Shown here piece after piece: positions 43,551 to 56,600 of a stretch of DNA of 64,000 nt. This stretch comes from Apium graveolens (Eukaryota; Streptophyta; Magnoliopsida; Apiales; Apiaceae). The position numbers and the translations under genes were made by a program. The notes under the pieces were generated by a model, which was given only the letters and a program-made list of their open reading frames with translations, did no database searches and was not told the origin of the DNA. Within the stretch, counting starts at the first letter, position 1. The number at the start of each line of letters is the position of its first letter. Location: assembly GCF_009905375.1 (NCBI RefSeq), contig NC_133655.1, positions 169,507,141 to 169,571,140 on the forward strand, written 5' to 3'.

Positions 43551-46500
43551 GATTATTAAACCTAACAAACAAATTAAATAGAGAGGATAACTCAACTAAT
43601 AACTAGAAAAAGTAATGTACCGGGACTTGTAAATAATGCTACTGGTTTTCTGGATCAACTACTGCATTTCCAGATTTCTTAAGTAACTGAAATGAAAGAT
43701 GCTTATTCCTCTAGCATTGAACTGATCTTCAAGTAGTTTCATATTCATTTCCTTGGTTATTCAAATCTCTTCCAGATAATACTTCTCAGTCTTGAAGTAA
43801 TCATCAGCAGCTTCTTTTGTACAATCACATTTCCTGTTGAGAAGCACATATCTCTCTTGCTTCTTCCCCTATGAGAATCAACTGCTTAAAGGAGATCACC
43901 TTCGTTTACCACCTCTCCCTTACAATATGATCCGCAGATAAGAACTAATGGTACTCCCCTTTTGGAAAACAGCTTTTCCTCTTATGAAAAATAGTGATGA
44001 ACCAAACCACTTCTTCTGATTACTAGGAAATCACTTTGTGTTTACCACCTCTCCCGTATAATATGATCCGTAGTTACAAACAACAATGGTGTGCTGTAGT
44101 GTACATGTGCTTTACCTTTTTCCTCATGCCTACTATTTCTCCTCCTTAGTTGAGGAATCCTCCAAACTATTATATAATCTTTTATCTCCCCCTAAGAAAA
44201 GGAATGTATGCTATCATCTGAAGGAATTCTCATATTTCACTTGGTTGGAAAATAAATAACAAGTCATAGTCTGATCAACCATGTACTTTTAAATTCTGCA
44301 AAATGGCTTCACTGTTGATCATTATATTCACCAATCTTCCCAACTCCTTATACCTCCCAACTGTGAGATCACCAATTGTTACCAATTGCTAGCTCTAAAC
44401 TTGTTAGATCCCGAAGTATTCTAATCCAATCTGTAAATGTTAGGTCCCTAAGAGTTGGGTTCCAATCATAAACAGATCCGAGACACGAAGTATCAAGAAC
44501 CATGTTTAGGGATAGGGAGTGGGATATGGTGTTTCTCTTTCTTCCTCACTGTGAGTGTGTGATTCTGTTTCGTGTACCTCACAAGTGTTTCACTCTTCTC
44601 TCCACTCGTGTTTACACTCATTCTCACGAGTGTATCACTCCTTTCATAGCTCCAAAATCCAGCTGTACCTGCAAATGGGAGTTCACAAATCCCCATCCTT
44701 GTTAGACTCGTCAGATGAATCTGAGTCATAATCTACAGGTTGCTAGTTTCCCTTTTTGGGTTTCAGATTTGAACTCTGGGAAAGTAAACAATGATCCAAA
44801 GAATTTAGCATAAAGATCAAAGTTCCCTTCTAATGTTTGTGAAGACATTTCCTTGTGACTCATCAGGTAATATCTGAATCATTGTCAACAAGTTTCCGAT
44901 CTGCACCTATGTCAGATCCACTATCCGCAGATGCTTCCAGGGGATTTAAGCCTGGGGAGGTAGACACTGACCAATGACATATGGATATTGGATCAGTATC
45001 CTCTCCTAACACCTGTAAAGGCAATTGGTTCATTAAAGAACCTTGAACAATCGAATCTGACCGTAAAATGGTCGAAACTCTTGTGTCCATCAACTCATCC
45101 TTTGTGTGTGTAACCTCTCTTTGTGCATCAAGAATTGCTTATGTTTTAGGTGGTGACACTACATCGGATACCCTGGCCGACAGGAGAATTTCAATAGACG
45201 CACCTTGTTGAGAGGATGAATCTAGTAACTGTTTTGTGCCTTTTTAGCCATTACATCTTTTTGAGAAGATGTATGGGAGTTAGCAGTTGCCTCGGTTTAA
45301 ATACTACTCATCTTTGTAGGAGACAAAGCTGTTGGGTTGACTTCAGAACCTTCCTTATGTGGTGCAGTAAGGCACCTTCTCGCTAAGGCTCATTCATAAT
45401 TCATTTCAGTGGTAAGAAAGTGTTGGTTGGTTCTGTATTTCTGTGTTTGTCTTTATAGTCTGGGATAGAAGTTGTGGGTTTTCAACCTCATGACTATAAA
45501 TGAAAGAAAGCCATTGAAGGCTGAACCCGTATCACAAAACATATGGCAATATAGAGATAAAATGCACTTAAGATCTATAATGAATGAAAATCATGCATTT
45601 AATCTTATGAGAGAAATGATGTACAATAGTGATTTCACAAAGATTTTAATGAAATAAGTAATCACCATTGTAAAAAGAAGTTTGATTTTTGCCTAAAACT
45701 GTTCGAGTGCACAAGTATATTTTTATGCCTAAAAAGATAAATGATTTGTTAAAGACACAGACTGATCGCCTAGCAGTAGTAAGAAGAGAAAGAAAGATTT
45801 TGTCTTTCAAGATGAATGAGTTTTTGTAAAAGCATTGATCACTTAGGGTAAAGTCTAAGCAATTCTCATTCATATCAAAAGCTCCATAATCTATCTTTAT
45901 AAAATTTTTACCAACAATATTGTTTATTGATAAATAATCTTAATAAGAAGGACTATGCTGCTAATTTCAAATTATAGTGAATCTGTCAGATATAGCAACT
46001 CATATAAATTCACTAGAACTTAAAATCTCACAATTATCTGCAACAAAATATTAACAATGTATCATTGACTGATACTTGTCAAGTACTTTAGATATCAATA
46101 ATTATGTTGCATCCTACTTTAATATAAGTTAAATCATGAAACTGATTTGACATGGAATTGTAAAACATCATAATTTAAATATATTAGAGTCAAATATCAA
46201 TGGATTAAATACCAATTATCTATCAAAAAGATATTAGCATTGAATTTCATATATCATACAATTGTTAACTCCTAACAACTGTAATATCTCAAACAATATT
46301 GGTTCGATAAATAAAGCAACATTAACCAACATTGTCTTGTTTGCAATCTTAGAAAACTATTCTCAGTTCCATATACTTTGATCCATTGAGTATTGCGTCT
46401 ATTAACAAAGTGTTTAGGAATTTGCAAATAAGTATAAAAATTATTCTAACTTGACAACATATGGTTACTTCTAATAAATCAATAAAATATTTTAACCATA

Positions 46501-47640
46501 GTTGTACTTAAGAAGAATTTCCACACTTTGTATATTAGTATAAGTGACTGAAGATAAGTATTGATTACTTAGAGGAGTTCTAAGTAATGTCACAAATACT
46601 AATACTTCACAACTAGTTCATAGTTAAACTCATGACTAAATATCATTAACTGATATAAATCAAGAATTTACACACAACTAATCATGCTACAATCATATTC
46701 TGATTTCAGTGAATTCTTGAGATATAAGCATTGTTAAATGCACTAAAACCAAAATCTCATAATTAACTTATAACACATAAGTTACAATCAATATACTAGA
46801 TATCAATTGTTGACAGATTTAGTTATAATCAATCATGCTACCTATTTATTTTAAGTTAGTTTAAATTATGGATCAAATAAAATCATTAAATTGCTTCAAT
46901 TTCCATAATCCAAACTACCCAAAATAAATACTAAATAAATAAATACTAAATATCTATGAGTTAGATACTAGCACTTAAATATTTTTAATAATTATCCTTG
47001 AATAATCACCAATAGAATATATGACTTATATACATGGCAATCACTCTCTGGATAATTAGTAATTTTAGAAATACTTTCTAAGCATATAAAATATTGAGAG
47101 TTTTATACACATGACTTAGAAAATACTTCAACTTTCAATATCAGTGATTTTAGAAATAAGCATTGATTACTTAGAACAAAAATTCTAAATAATATCACTA
47201 ATACTAAGTATCATAATTATTCGTACACGATACAAATAACTATGATCCATACTATTTTAATGTAATTTAACTTATGAGACTGATATGGAATGGAATTATC
47301 TACAGCCATAATTTAAATCAATTAAAATAGTATTCAAACTTAATGCTATAATACTTAACTACCACAAATATATATGACATTGTAATCATGATAATCAAGA
47401 TATTAGCACTAAGTACGAGGTACTGGATTACTGATAAATTCACAAGTCCTTTAAATATTGAAGATTTAATACTTGTGAACTTATATGAAGAAATCTTTAC
47501 AAATGGGATTTCCAACTAATATGCAATGAATGATATCCCACACTTACGAACTAGACTTAAAAATTAACTTTAACAAGTGATTTAATAAGTATTTCTGCAA
47601 GTGACTCTTTGACTAAAAGACATACTCTCTAAAGTAATGA
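43551..47640 (-). pseudogene. I 3' region with remnants of the J-type extra frame
   Basis: No long frame survives. Near 45280-45200 the minus strand encodes SSQKDVMAKK and, after a shift, SSQQGASIEI, matching the order of SSQKDVVKKEG and SSQSGVSIKK in J. An open stretch at 45093-44863 follows (DTRVSTILRSDSIVQGS). The 45700-47600 part is very AT-rich with short recurring phrases such as AAATACTAAATA and shows nothing coding. A direct repeat of about 37 bp occurs at 43904 and 44040. Confidence 0.5.
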
Positions 47641-47649
47641 TACTTGGTG

Positions 47650-48048
47650 TTAAGGTGCCTTGTCATAGAGTGTTCCACAGAGTTGTTGGATTTGAAGTTG
47701 TTTCTTAGTATAACAAGAAATTAATCTTCTTCCACGAAGTTGACAGCTTCTTGAGATGCTTCTCCTGTCACTTAAGTTGACAGCTTCAAAGATGTTTCTC
47801 CTGTCTTTCTTACAACCTGCGTAATCTATATCTATATAGCCAAACATGTTAAGCATAATATCTTTAGGGTACTTTACTCCAAGAGTTGGTAGTCCCTTAA
47901 GATATCTAATAATCTTGTTAATAGTTATAAGATTGGATTCTCTAGGATCCTCTTGGAACCTTACATTTTGGCATCTTGAGAACATTACATGTTGTCTATT
48001 AGCATTTGAGTAAAAGAGTGTGCTCGTCATACCTCTATACCTTGTCAT
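47650..48048 (-). pseudogene. I RNase H remnant
   Basis: The frame has TRYRGMTSTLFYSNANRQHV, the RT/RNase H junction, and FGYIDIDYAGCKKDRR, the copia RNase H Asp region. A 37-bp tandem duplication (47739-47806) repeats the DRR-S-S-CQL segment and causes a shift. The protein is non-functional. Confidence 0.75.
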
Positions 48049-49130
48049 TATACCTGAGTTTCATTGATCAAGCTTTAGTGGTTTTCTGTTGGTAAGTAGT
48101 CTTGGCATGTTCAGAATCTTCCAAATTTTGCATCTTCAAAAGATCCTTAACTTACTTGTATTGCCATCATTCTTTTGGTTAACTTGTGCTCCTAAAAGAA
48201 TTGTTCTTTTGGCTTGCTTGAGCTCCTAAAAGAATTATTCTAATGGCTTGCTTAAAGTAATCCCAAAAAGAATTGTAACCTTTCCAACATGCTCCTCCAT
48301 ACATACTCTGCAATTACTTAGCAAATAATCTTGCACAAGTCTTTGTTAGTAGACCAACATATAATATTATCATTATATCACTGCACATATAAAACAATAT
48401 GTTTGTGCCTAGTGATAAGAAAGTTATTAATATGATGACTCTACTAGTTCATATTAAACTGTAACTTCAGCTAGAGTGCCTTACCATCTCCTTGACGATT
48501 TCTTGAGTAATATACTAGTTCATACCAACCTGAAGTGAGCTTGTGAAGAAGAGATATACAGAGTCCAATTGATCTGCTATTGCAAAGTCCATGAACTGTT
48601 TTGTATTGACTTCCTCTTTTGACTCACCAACCAGGAGTGCACTTGTACAGACTTACCAGAGTCCAATTCCAGGTAGAATGTGCATCAGGTGCTTGATATG
48701 TCATAATATCCTCAAGTCTCATCACCGGTGCTTTCTGTCAGATACTGCTTCCTGATAATAACTTAGCATTTAGTTTGGCCTTGTCCCTCAGAACAATGCC
48801 ATTGTCATCCAGTATTGACTTCTGGTTATCCTAGTACCAATTACAAAGTTGTCATTTGGTTTGGATACCAGCTTCCCTACAATCTGCTTGCTGACTGATT
48901 GAGTTCATCTTGCTTTATAATCACCCAACCATTCCGGATTTATTAGAGCTTCTGTAACTTGCTTAGTTTCTTCTTCAGATAGAAAACTAGAGAGATACTC
49001 ATTTAAACTCAGTAGCCCTGCTAATCATTACTTCACCATCTGGATCACTTAGAACTAGACTCTGGGAATAATATTGACATCAAACCCTTTGTCTTAGCAG
49101 ATACGTTCTTGTAGTGTCCTCTTGATTTTC
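48049..49130 (-). pseudogene. I reverse transcriptase, highly decayed
   Basis: Only short blocks can be followed in minus sense: a MRLEDIMTYQAPDAHSTWNW-like stretch near 48700, which corresponds to the ARLEAIR..LAFAAH region of copia RT, and traces of the KWVF/NK block near 48850-48950. No catalytic box is readable. The identity relies on position between integrase and RNase H. Confidence 0.5.
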
Positions 49131-49960
49131 AATGTGGTGTTGTTTCTGACTAGTTGATCCTTTTATTGCTCCCCCTAAGCTGTTGCTGGGATTTCCGGAA
49201 AATCCTTACCCTTGCTGACTGGCTTCATTGAAACTATGAGTTGTGTAGATACACTTCCATTCCATTGCTTGGATATGAATCATCAATACCATCAATTTCA
49301 CCTTTAACAGCTTGTAGCATGGAGTTGTTGAACTGTGCACTTAGACTTTCAATCACTTTCTGTTGATCAACCATAAATGCCCTGTAGGTTATAGACTCCA
49401 CTGAGTAGCCATGAAGAATATCCTTACTATTGGCCATTAACTCATTAGTGGTCTTCATGTATACATCCAAATCAAAGCCTGATCTTACGTGTTGCAAACT
49501 ATTTTGACTTTTCTTTTACAGTTGCTTCCAGTTTGATCTTCTTTGATGTGATCAATCACCATCTGTGATGTCTTGTCTTGAGAACGCACGAACAACCACT
49601 TTGTTTCATAAGAGTAGTCAACCACCATGACTAAGGTATATCTTTGTTTTGATGTGATGTTGTCTTTGACTTCTCTTTCTGACATGCCTCATATTTATCA
49701 TCTTCTGAATTTAAGATGAGGCAGTCCTCTCACTAACCCCTTTTTATAAAAGAGTTCCTTGAGTTGATGTTCAAGGGTGAGAGCTTCTAATGCCATAGCT
49801 AAACTTTTATCATATGAAGCTTTCCAGTAGAAACCATTGACTTCACCTTTACAGAGATTCTAGTCTAGCCACGAGCATTCCCTTTCCTTATTCAAAGAAG
49901 AGCAAGCTTCTCAATCTTCCTGCTTCAGATGAGACACTAATCCTTCTTTGAATTGACAAT
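49131..49960 (-). pseudogene. I integrase remnant
   Basis: The 49685-49485 frame has TLVMVVDYSYETKWLFVRSQ and DKTSQMVIDHIK, matching the copia integrase core (usual form LVMVDDYSRYTWVFFLRSK). The first Asp of that DD pair is Val here. Upstream, around 49790-49750, a KKGLVRGLP-like string fits the pre-integrase zinc region. A later piece (49497-49234) is open but not recognised. Confidence 0.6.
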
Positions 49961-50019
49961 TTGTCCTTTGATGCAGAACTGTCTGATAAGAGGATTTGTG
50001 CCTTGATTCTCTAGCAAGG

Positions 50020-50430
50020 AAGTTGCTTTAATTGTTATCAGTGACACCAACAATTATTTGTTATCAGTGATACCAATTGTTCAATTCATGATAACATCCC
50101 TTTATCTGTATAGCTTGTCCCGTAATTAAAACCTTTGCTGTCATCTCCAAAGATTAGTGACGCAATAGCTTTTGTTGATCATATTTGATTGTGAGGCTCT
50201 TTCTTTGATCATATGCCTTGAGTATGAATTACCAGGAATACATATGAATCAATTGACATGTTATGTCCTGCACTCACAAATGGATTCACAGTTCTTGGTA
50301 ACCAACTTATCAGTTTGGGTCCAGATGGATTAGAGATTTTACTATAAATTGAGATAACAACAGCTGCAATCTTATCATGCTAATTCTTATCTTTGACTGA
50401 CCATTTTCTCCATTTTACTACCCTGGACAG
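50020..50430 (-). pseudogene. I protease-region remnant
   Basis: In minus sense, sequence near 50170-50110 reads FGDDSKGFNYG, like the FGDNSKG.I.G block after the copia protease active site. Stops are frequent. No catalytic DSG loop could be found. Confidence 0.4.
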
Positions 50431-51420
50431 AATTGTCTCTAGGCTAAGGGAAAAATGATTCCATCCTTACATAAGGAGGACTAGCAGTCTTTGTCCTATT
50501 GTAATTCTAAATAAGAATACATGGCATTCATTCAGAAATATTATGCATAAGAATTAAACAATACATGCATGATATGGAACAAACAGAATTAACAATTAAA
50601 TCACTAATTCTATCTAGTCCAATCCTGTTAAAGAATCTCATCTAGTTATCTCAATCCAATTATAAACTAATACATCTTAACAAACAATTCAGATTAAATG
50701 AATCACATTGTAATAGGATACATGAGATAAGCATAAATAAAGGTCTTATCATGCATTGAATATTGAAAACAAAATATTGCAGTGGTTCAAGAAATTGAAA
50801 CCTGAGATATGTGAGTTGGATCATCTTCAGAGATTACTATGAAAGCAAGATATTCATGATTCTCATCATATAATCTATCCCAACTCTTTCCCGTGCACTA
50901 TAAGTTTTGACTGGCTGCTTCCCTAAGAAAACATTCCACATTTGTCTCAACTCTTCAACTGAATCCCTACTCATCCTTGTTTGTCAAGCTTCTTGTTCTG
51001 TTGTAGCAAAACCCCTGATAGTTACTTGACACATATTTCTTGTCAAACCTGTAGCTATCAAATCTTGTTTATGTCCCAACCTCAGTCTGTAACCACCTCT
51101 TGAACTGAATCTGTAAGAATCTTTGCTTCAGAATAGATAGGCTTGATCCTTGGATATAGCTTATGTACTCCTTGTGAATCTGATACGACCAAACTTCTCT
51201 GACATGTGAAACACTGCCTTGACGTCCAGTCCCCTAAGTACTTCTATCTGAGCTTCTTCTGATTCAACTATCAGTGACTCCTACATTCTATCTCGAGGTT
51301 CCAATTTTCCTGCATGTAACTGAGATATCTGTATGTCCCCACTATTCTCTCTAACCTCCATAATTCCTGCCTGTATGATCTCATTGATTCTCGGATAAAT
51401 GTAGCATTGGTACAAACCAC
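50431..51420 (-). other. I gag region, left of K, unreadable
   Basis: The stretch lies where gag should be, but no frame longer than a few tens of codons survives and no zinc knuckle is visible. The K insertion starts right after 51420. Confidence 0.4.
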
Positions 51421-51425
51421 TGTGT
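51421..51425. repeat. target-site duplication, left copy for K
   Basis: TGTGT, matched at 58406-58410. Confidence 0.92.
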
Positions 51426-53095
51426 TGAAAGGAATATGTCCTAAGTCCAATCATGTATTAGGATTTAGGAATAACTTTTATGTAATCCGTTTTGATTTCA
51501 TTGATATTAATAAAGACTTGTTTTTTTTTATTACGGGCTTTATCTATTTAAGTGTTTAAATAAGATATACCATAGTTTAGAGTAAAGCTTTTTATGGATT
51601 ATGATGAGATCATAATAGTGAGACCTAAAAAGATGATAACTCTAAACTTAAATAGTTCCTGGTCATAGGATTACTAACTGGTAATTAATAATCTGCAAAG
51701 ATCGGTACATACTATGCTTGCTTCATTATGAAGGATGTCTGTTCTCATAGACATTTGTGTGGTGACACTATAGCTAGTATGTAGGTGCTTATTATAGAAT
51801 AAGTTCACTGAACATGACTCGCACAGCTGAACAACTGATGGAGTTCACTCACGTGTCAGCAGTTGTTCACATAGTGATAGTTGTACAAGTATCCTTAGAC
51901 TTGAGGTCATCATAGTCATCTTGTGTATACTGAACTATGCTTTGGTTTAGTTCTTAGTCTCCAGGGACAATTATTAGGGCTCTTCTGGGTATAGGAATTT
52001 GTACACGAAGATAGTGTATGATCAATAAAGGATCTACCCCTTCCAGTGAAGGAAGCGAATGTTCAAGGCTGATCCACTTATGCTAGTTCAGGAATCTCTG
52101 GCCAGAGTGAATGAAATTAAAAGGAGTTTCTAATTTGCATAGAACTACGCATAGTAAATGGTAAGCAAGTGATTGAATTAGATAGGCTTGACACGAGATC
52201 CATGCCTTGTATTTAATCAGAACATTGTAGGGTAGAAGGAGTTTATTGTACGGTAACTATTCACTGACAGGTTCTTGGTATTCTAAGCAGTGAATTCATA
52301 TTATCCGGATAGTCGCGATATGTTGAGAAGCATCACTCACGATGTAGAATAAATGTGATTAATTAATTAATAATATTTAATAAATTAGAGAATTTATATA
52401 AATAATGATAAAATAGTTTTATTATTATTTATTTCTACTACCGGCTTAATATTGAACCTACAGGGTCACACCATAAAAAGAGAATGATTTAATGGTGGAG
52501 GAATTAATTAATAATGGCTAATAATTATTTATTTATGAAATAAATAATTAATTGGCAAATTTAATAATTGATTAAATGAGATTTAATTGATTATAAATTA
52601 ATTAAGAAAAGTTCTTAATATTATTAATTAAGGATTTAATTTTTGGAAATTAAATCAAGAGAGAGAATTATTTCTAAAGTGTTTAGAAAAAGGATTAATA
52701 ATTAAAAGGTGTTTTAATTATTAATGAGAATAATAAATGGGATAATAATAATAATATTTATGGGAAAATTTCAGCTGAAAATTTTGCCTATAAATACATT
52801 ATTATAGACCCTAATTTTATTCGAACCCCATCGAAACCCGAAAACCCAAAAAGTTTGGAAAACCCAATTCTCTCCACCTCCTTCCTCCTCCTTAACATCG
52901 TTTTCTTGGTGGATACCGGTGGAGTGCTTCACACTTGAGGAGCAACTGCTAAGGATCTCTGATCGTTGTCTCCGAATTATTATTAAAGGTTAGATTCGAT
53001 CCCTCGAATTTTTATTCATGATCTGTATGCTTTTATTTGGATTTTATATGTGTAAAAGTGTTTTGCCATGCCCCCGCTGTGTTTAAAATCCAACA
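51426..53095 (+). repeat. K 5' LTR
   Basis: The 1670-bp repeat starts TGAAAGGAATATGTCC and ends AAAATCCAACA. A TATA box lies at 52789-52796. It is nearly identical to 56737-58405. Confidence 0.93.
52789..52796 (+). promoter_or_regulatory. candidate TATA box, K 5' LTR
   Basis: TATAAATA lies about 300 bases before the LTR end, in both LTR copies (58099-58106). Confidence 0.6.
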
Positions 53096-53096
53096 A

Positions 53097-53108
53097 TGGT
53101 ATCAGAGA
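53097..53108 (+). other. K primer binding site, initiator Met tRNA type
   Basis: TGGTATCAGAGA begins two bases after the LTR end and differs from the usual TGGTATCAGAGC at the last base. Confidence 0.8.
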
Positions 53109-53540
53109 ATAGGTTGTATGCATATAGATATGTGGTAAAAATTTCAGAATTTTATATGCTTGTATGAATTAATTATGATTTTTACAAGTTATATCATGGA
53201 TTAATTTTGTCTGATGAGAAATCATTTCTCAGAATAATTTTGATTGTTGATCTGGGTTCTACAAGTGTTGTAGATCGTCTGGGTATTTTTTTCATAATTT
53301 TATGATGTATAGATTTTTTATTATGAATTTTTGAAGTTATTGTAATTAAATAAAGATATATGTATATATATGAATTGCATGTATGTATATATATATTTGT
53401 ACTGTCTGTGTTATATATCTGTGCTGTTGTACGGTAAAGAATATATCTGTCATCTATTGTTGCTGTTCTGGCGGCGCGGTGTTCGAGGAGGAAGAAGTGA
53501 CGGCTGCTGCAGAAAAACAAAAAAAAAATAATAGGGGTGT

Positions 53541-53675
53541 CACGCATTCCGGGAATGCGTTACACACCTGTGGCGCATTCAAGGAATGCGTTACACCCTT
53601 TAATGACTTAAAAGGTGTGTAACGCATCACCGGAATGCGTTACAGGGATTGTAACGCGTTCCTGTAATGCGTTAC
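53541..53675. repeat. four near-palindromic units in the K leader
   Basis: Units at 53541-53566, 53572-53597, 53619-53643 and 53651-53675 are built from GCATTCC/GGAATGC or GTAACGC/GCGTTAC arms. Each ends in (A)TGCGTTACA. Each could fold as an RNA hairpin; unit 1 is CGCATTCC-G-GGAATGCG. Confidence 0.85.
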
Positions 53676-54159
53676 AGCCCGTCTGTTGATTTTAAAATTG
53701 ATTTTCTAGGAGTTTCGTAACTCCGTTTTGGGCGTGCAATATACCGTTGGATTCATTTTTTCGAGACGGATCTAATGGAGTGATCAATTTTAGTTTATAT
53801 AAAATTTTTGAACTGTTTATATTTCCGGAAGTGTTTTAAAGCTGTTTTTAACTGTTTTAACTGCTTTTAAATGCTTCATGTGATACATAGAGATGTATAA
53901 TTCTTAGACTAATATGCTAGATAATGTAACATGCCTACCTTGATGTTTATTCATGTTGATATATGCTTAGTTTATCATGCGATGATAGATTTAGGTGAAC
54001 TTAAATGAACATAAGGCGTTTGTTAGACAACCTAGTATAGTGAAATTGTTTCATAACCTTAAGAATAATATTATGAATACAATCATGAGATTCTTGTGTT
54101 TATGAAACACGTAATTGAATATGAATTTTTGATATGAGAGAAAGGATGATTCTGTCAAC

Positions 54160-54762
54160 AACAGATTTCTATCTGTAAGAAAGGGTTATTAAGTGAGCAT
54201 ATGGATGCTCACACTATCCTCATGCATCTACAAGAGTTGTATGATGTGGCAGGGAGGACAGCTCGATATGAGATATCGAAGGAGTTGTTCGGTTTAGGAT
54301 GTCTGAGGGATCATCTGTGAATGACCATGTACTTAAGATGATCAATTTGATTGAACATCTTGGACAACTTGGTTTTGCCATGGATGGGGAGCTGAGCCAA
54401 GACTTGGTCTTGCAATCATTTCCGAGTTCGTTCTCGCAGTTTGTTGTGAACTTTCACATGAATAAGTTGGATGTCAGCCTGCCTGAACTCCACAACATGT
54501 TGAAGACTGCGGAATCGAATTTTCCCCTAAGAAGAGTTCAGTTCTTCTAATTGGTGAAGGTTCTAATCCTAAGAAAAGGAAGAGGAATTCTTCCAAGAAG
54601 AAGAAAGTAGGTATGAAAACGCCGGTTCCACCAATAGATGAAGACCCCAAGAGCAAAGTTGTTTGCTTTCACTGTAACAAGGTGGGGCACTGGAAGAGGA
54701 ACTGCAAGGTTTACCTTGCAGAATTGAAGAAGAAGAAGGGTAGTGAGACCACCGCTTCTGAT
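54160..54762 (+). pseudogene. K gag, N-terminus missing
   Basis: Sequence near 54215-54300 encodes LQELYDVAGRTARYEISKEL, a copia Gag (UBN2-type) block. A shift near 54293 leads to the open 54299-54550 frame with SVNDHVLKMINLIEHLGQLG and LPSSFSQFV-like text. Another shift near 54550 leads to the zinc knuckle CFHCNKVGHWKRNC (54664-54705). The usual first 80 or so residues are not found between the primer site and 54160. It would package element RNA if whole. Confidence 0.8.
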
Positions 54763-55194
54763 TCAGGTATGTTCATGATAGAAGTGAATATGTCATTAAA
54801 TCAAATTTCTACTTGGGTATTAGATACCGCCTGTGGTTCTCAAATCTGCAATTTGTTGCAGGGACCAAGGAGAGGTAGGACTCTTGAGGAAGAGGAGGTG
54901 ATTCTACTGATGGGAAATGGAGCAAGAGTTGCTGATGAAGATGTAGAATCATTTCATTTACATATGCCTACGGGCAAGACTATTGTTTTAAATAATTGTT
55001 ATTTTGTTCCCTCGATTGTGAGGAATATTATTCCCATGTTAGACTTGGCTGGATTTTCATTTATTATTGAGAATAATGAATGTTCTATTCTTAGAGATAA
55101 TATTCTTTATGGACGTGGTACTTTAAATAATGGTCTGTATAAATGTGACATAATTTACTTCAGATTGAACAAACTAATAAAAGAAAAGGGATGA
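54763..55194 (+). pseudogene. K aspartic protease
   Basis: It continues in the zinc-knuckle frame. The active-site loop reads WVLDTACGS (54823-54831 for DTA), where the family has DTG; the Asp remains but Gly is Ala. VGNGARVA-type text (LLMGNGARVADEDVESFHLH) and NNCYFVPSIVRNII follow as in copia proteases. The frame ends at TGA 55192. Confidence 0.82.
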
Positions 55195-55900
55195 TGAAAA
55201 TCTCACTTCATAGTGGCACTGCAGTCTCCATTTAGTGGACATGGAGAGAGGGCTACAGATTTGCTAGGAATGGTACACACAGTTGTATGTGGACCAATGT
55301 CTACGCAAGCCATGGGTGGATTTTCATACTTCATTACTTTCATAGATGATAGATCTGGATTCGGATATGTGTTTGATGAAACACAAGTCTGAGGCCTTTG
55401 AAAAGTTCAAAAAATATAAGTATGAAGTGGAGAAACAAACCAAACATAATATTATAATTCTTCAATTAGATCGAGGTGGTGAATACTTTAATGGAGTGTT
55501 TCTAGATTATCTCAAAGTAAATGGTATAGTCTCCCAGTGGACTCCTCCAGATTGGTATCTGAAAGGAGAAATCAAACTTTGTTAGACATAGTTCGGTCCA
55601 TAATGAGCTATGCAAATCTTCCAGTATTCCTATGGGGTTATGCAATGGAAACCTCAGCATATTTACTGAATAAGGTGCCTTCCAAATCTGTTCCTCAAAC
55701 TCCGTATGAGATATGGAAAGTAAGGAAATCGAGTCTTAAACACGTTAAGATTTGGGGATGTCCAGCTTATGTCAAGTAAGTTGACCCAGATAAGCTGGAA
55801 TATCGATCCGTAAAATGTAGTTTTGTGGGATATCCTAAAGAGACTTTAGGTATTACTTTTACACCGATCATCGGGTGTTTGTCTCCAGACATGCTACCTT
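55195..55900 (+). pseudogene. K integrase
   Basis: The pre-integrase zinc region is not seen. The core starts with MVHTVVCGPM, where the first catalytic Asp (usual HTDVCGP) is Val (GTT, 55282-55284). GGFSYFITFIDDRSGFGYV follows. QLDRGGEYFNG holds the second Asp. After a frameshift near 55555, RRNQTLLDIVRSIMSY and EIWKVRKSSLKHVKIWGCPA fit the end of the core. Stops lie at 55388 and 55777. Confidence 0.85.
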
Positions 55901-56600
55901 CTTGGGAAAGAGTTTATCCTTGAAGGAAACAGTGGGAGCAAAATTGAACTTGATGAAGTTCAAGAAGCACAAACTACTACGGATCAAGTGGAAACACCTG
56001 TTCTGACTGAACAACCTTCTGTGGAACAGCCCATTCGTAGGTCAGGGAGAGTGTCTCGCCAACCTGAGAGGTAATATGGCCTTGTCATTGAGAATGACAA
56101 TGAGTTGTCAATCATTGATGAAGACGACCCTAAGACCTATAATGAGGCTATGAGTAGTGTTGACTCAGAGAAATGGCATAGTGCCATGAAATCCAGAATG
56201 GAATATATGTATACGGTATACAAAAGATAGATTATAGCAGATGGCCAGGTGGAGACCTATAAGGCCAGGCTTGTGGCAAAAGGATTCAAACAAAGGCAAT
56301 GGATTGACTTTGATGAAACCTTTTACCTGTAGCCCTGTTAAAATCAGTTCGGATTTTGCTTGTGATTGCTGCTTACTACGACTATGAGATCTGGCAAATA
56401 GCCAGATGGTTTTCTTTCCAAGAGAAAAGAAAACCTAGTGTGTAAGCTGCTGCAAACCATATGTGGTTAAAGTAAGCTTCTCGAAAGATGGAACATTCAT
56501 TTTGATGAGACAATCAAAGAGTTTGATTTTATCAAAAACGAAGATGAACCATGCGTCTACAAAAGGGTTAGTGGGAGCGCGGTAACATTTCTTGTATTGT
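55901..56600 (+). pseudogene. K RT remnant with large internal deletion
   Basis: Traces of the linker (EQPIRRSGRVSRQPERY, shifted by frame) and of RT (AMKSRMEYMY; QVETYKARLVAKGFKQRQ) can be read to about 56460. The catalytic YVDD box and everything through most of RNase H are absent. The piece stops well short of normal RT length. Confidence 0.75.

Noticed and set aside
44560..44640. CACTCGTG / CACGAGTG inverted repeat as a possible terminator or site
   Set aside because: It is a single short pair in decayed element I sequence with no second copy or conserved context.
53194..53622. Frames on both strands in the K leader
   Set aside because: They cross the primer site and palindromic units, with no Gag or other motif.
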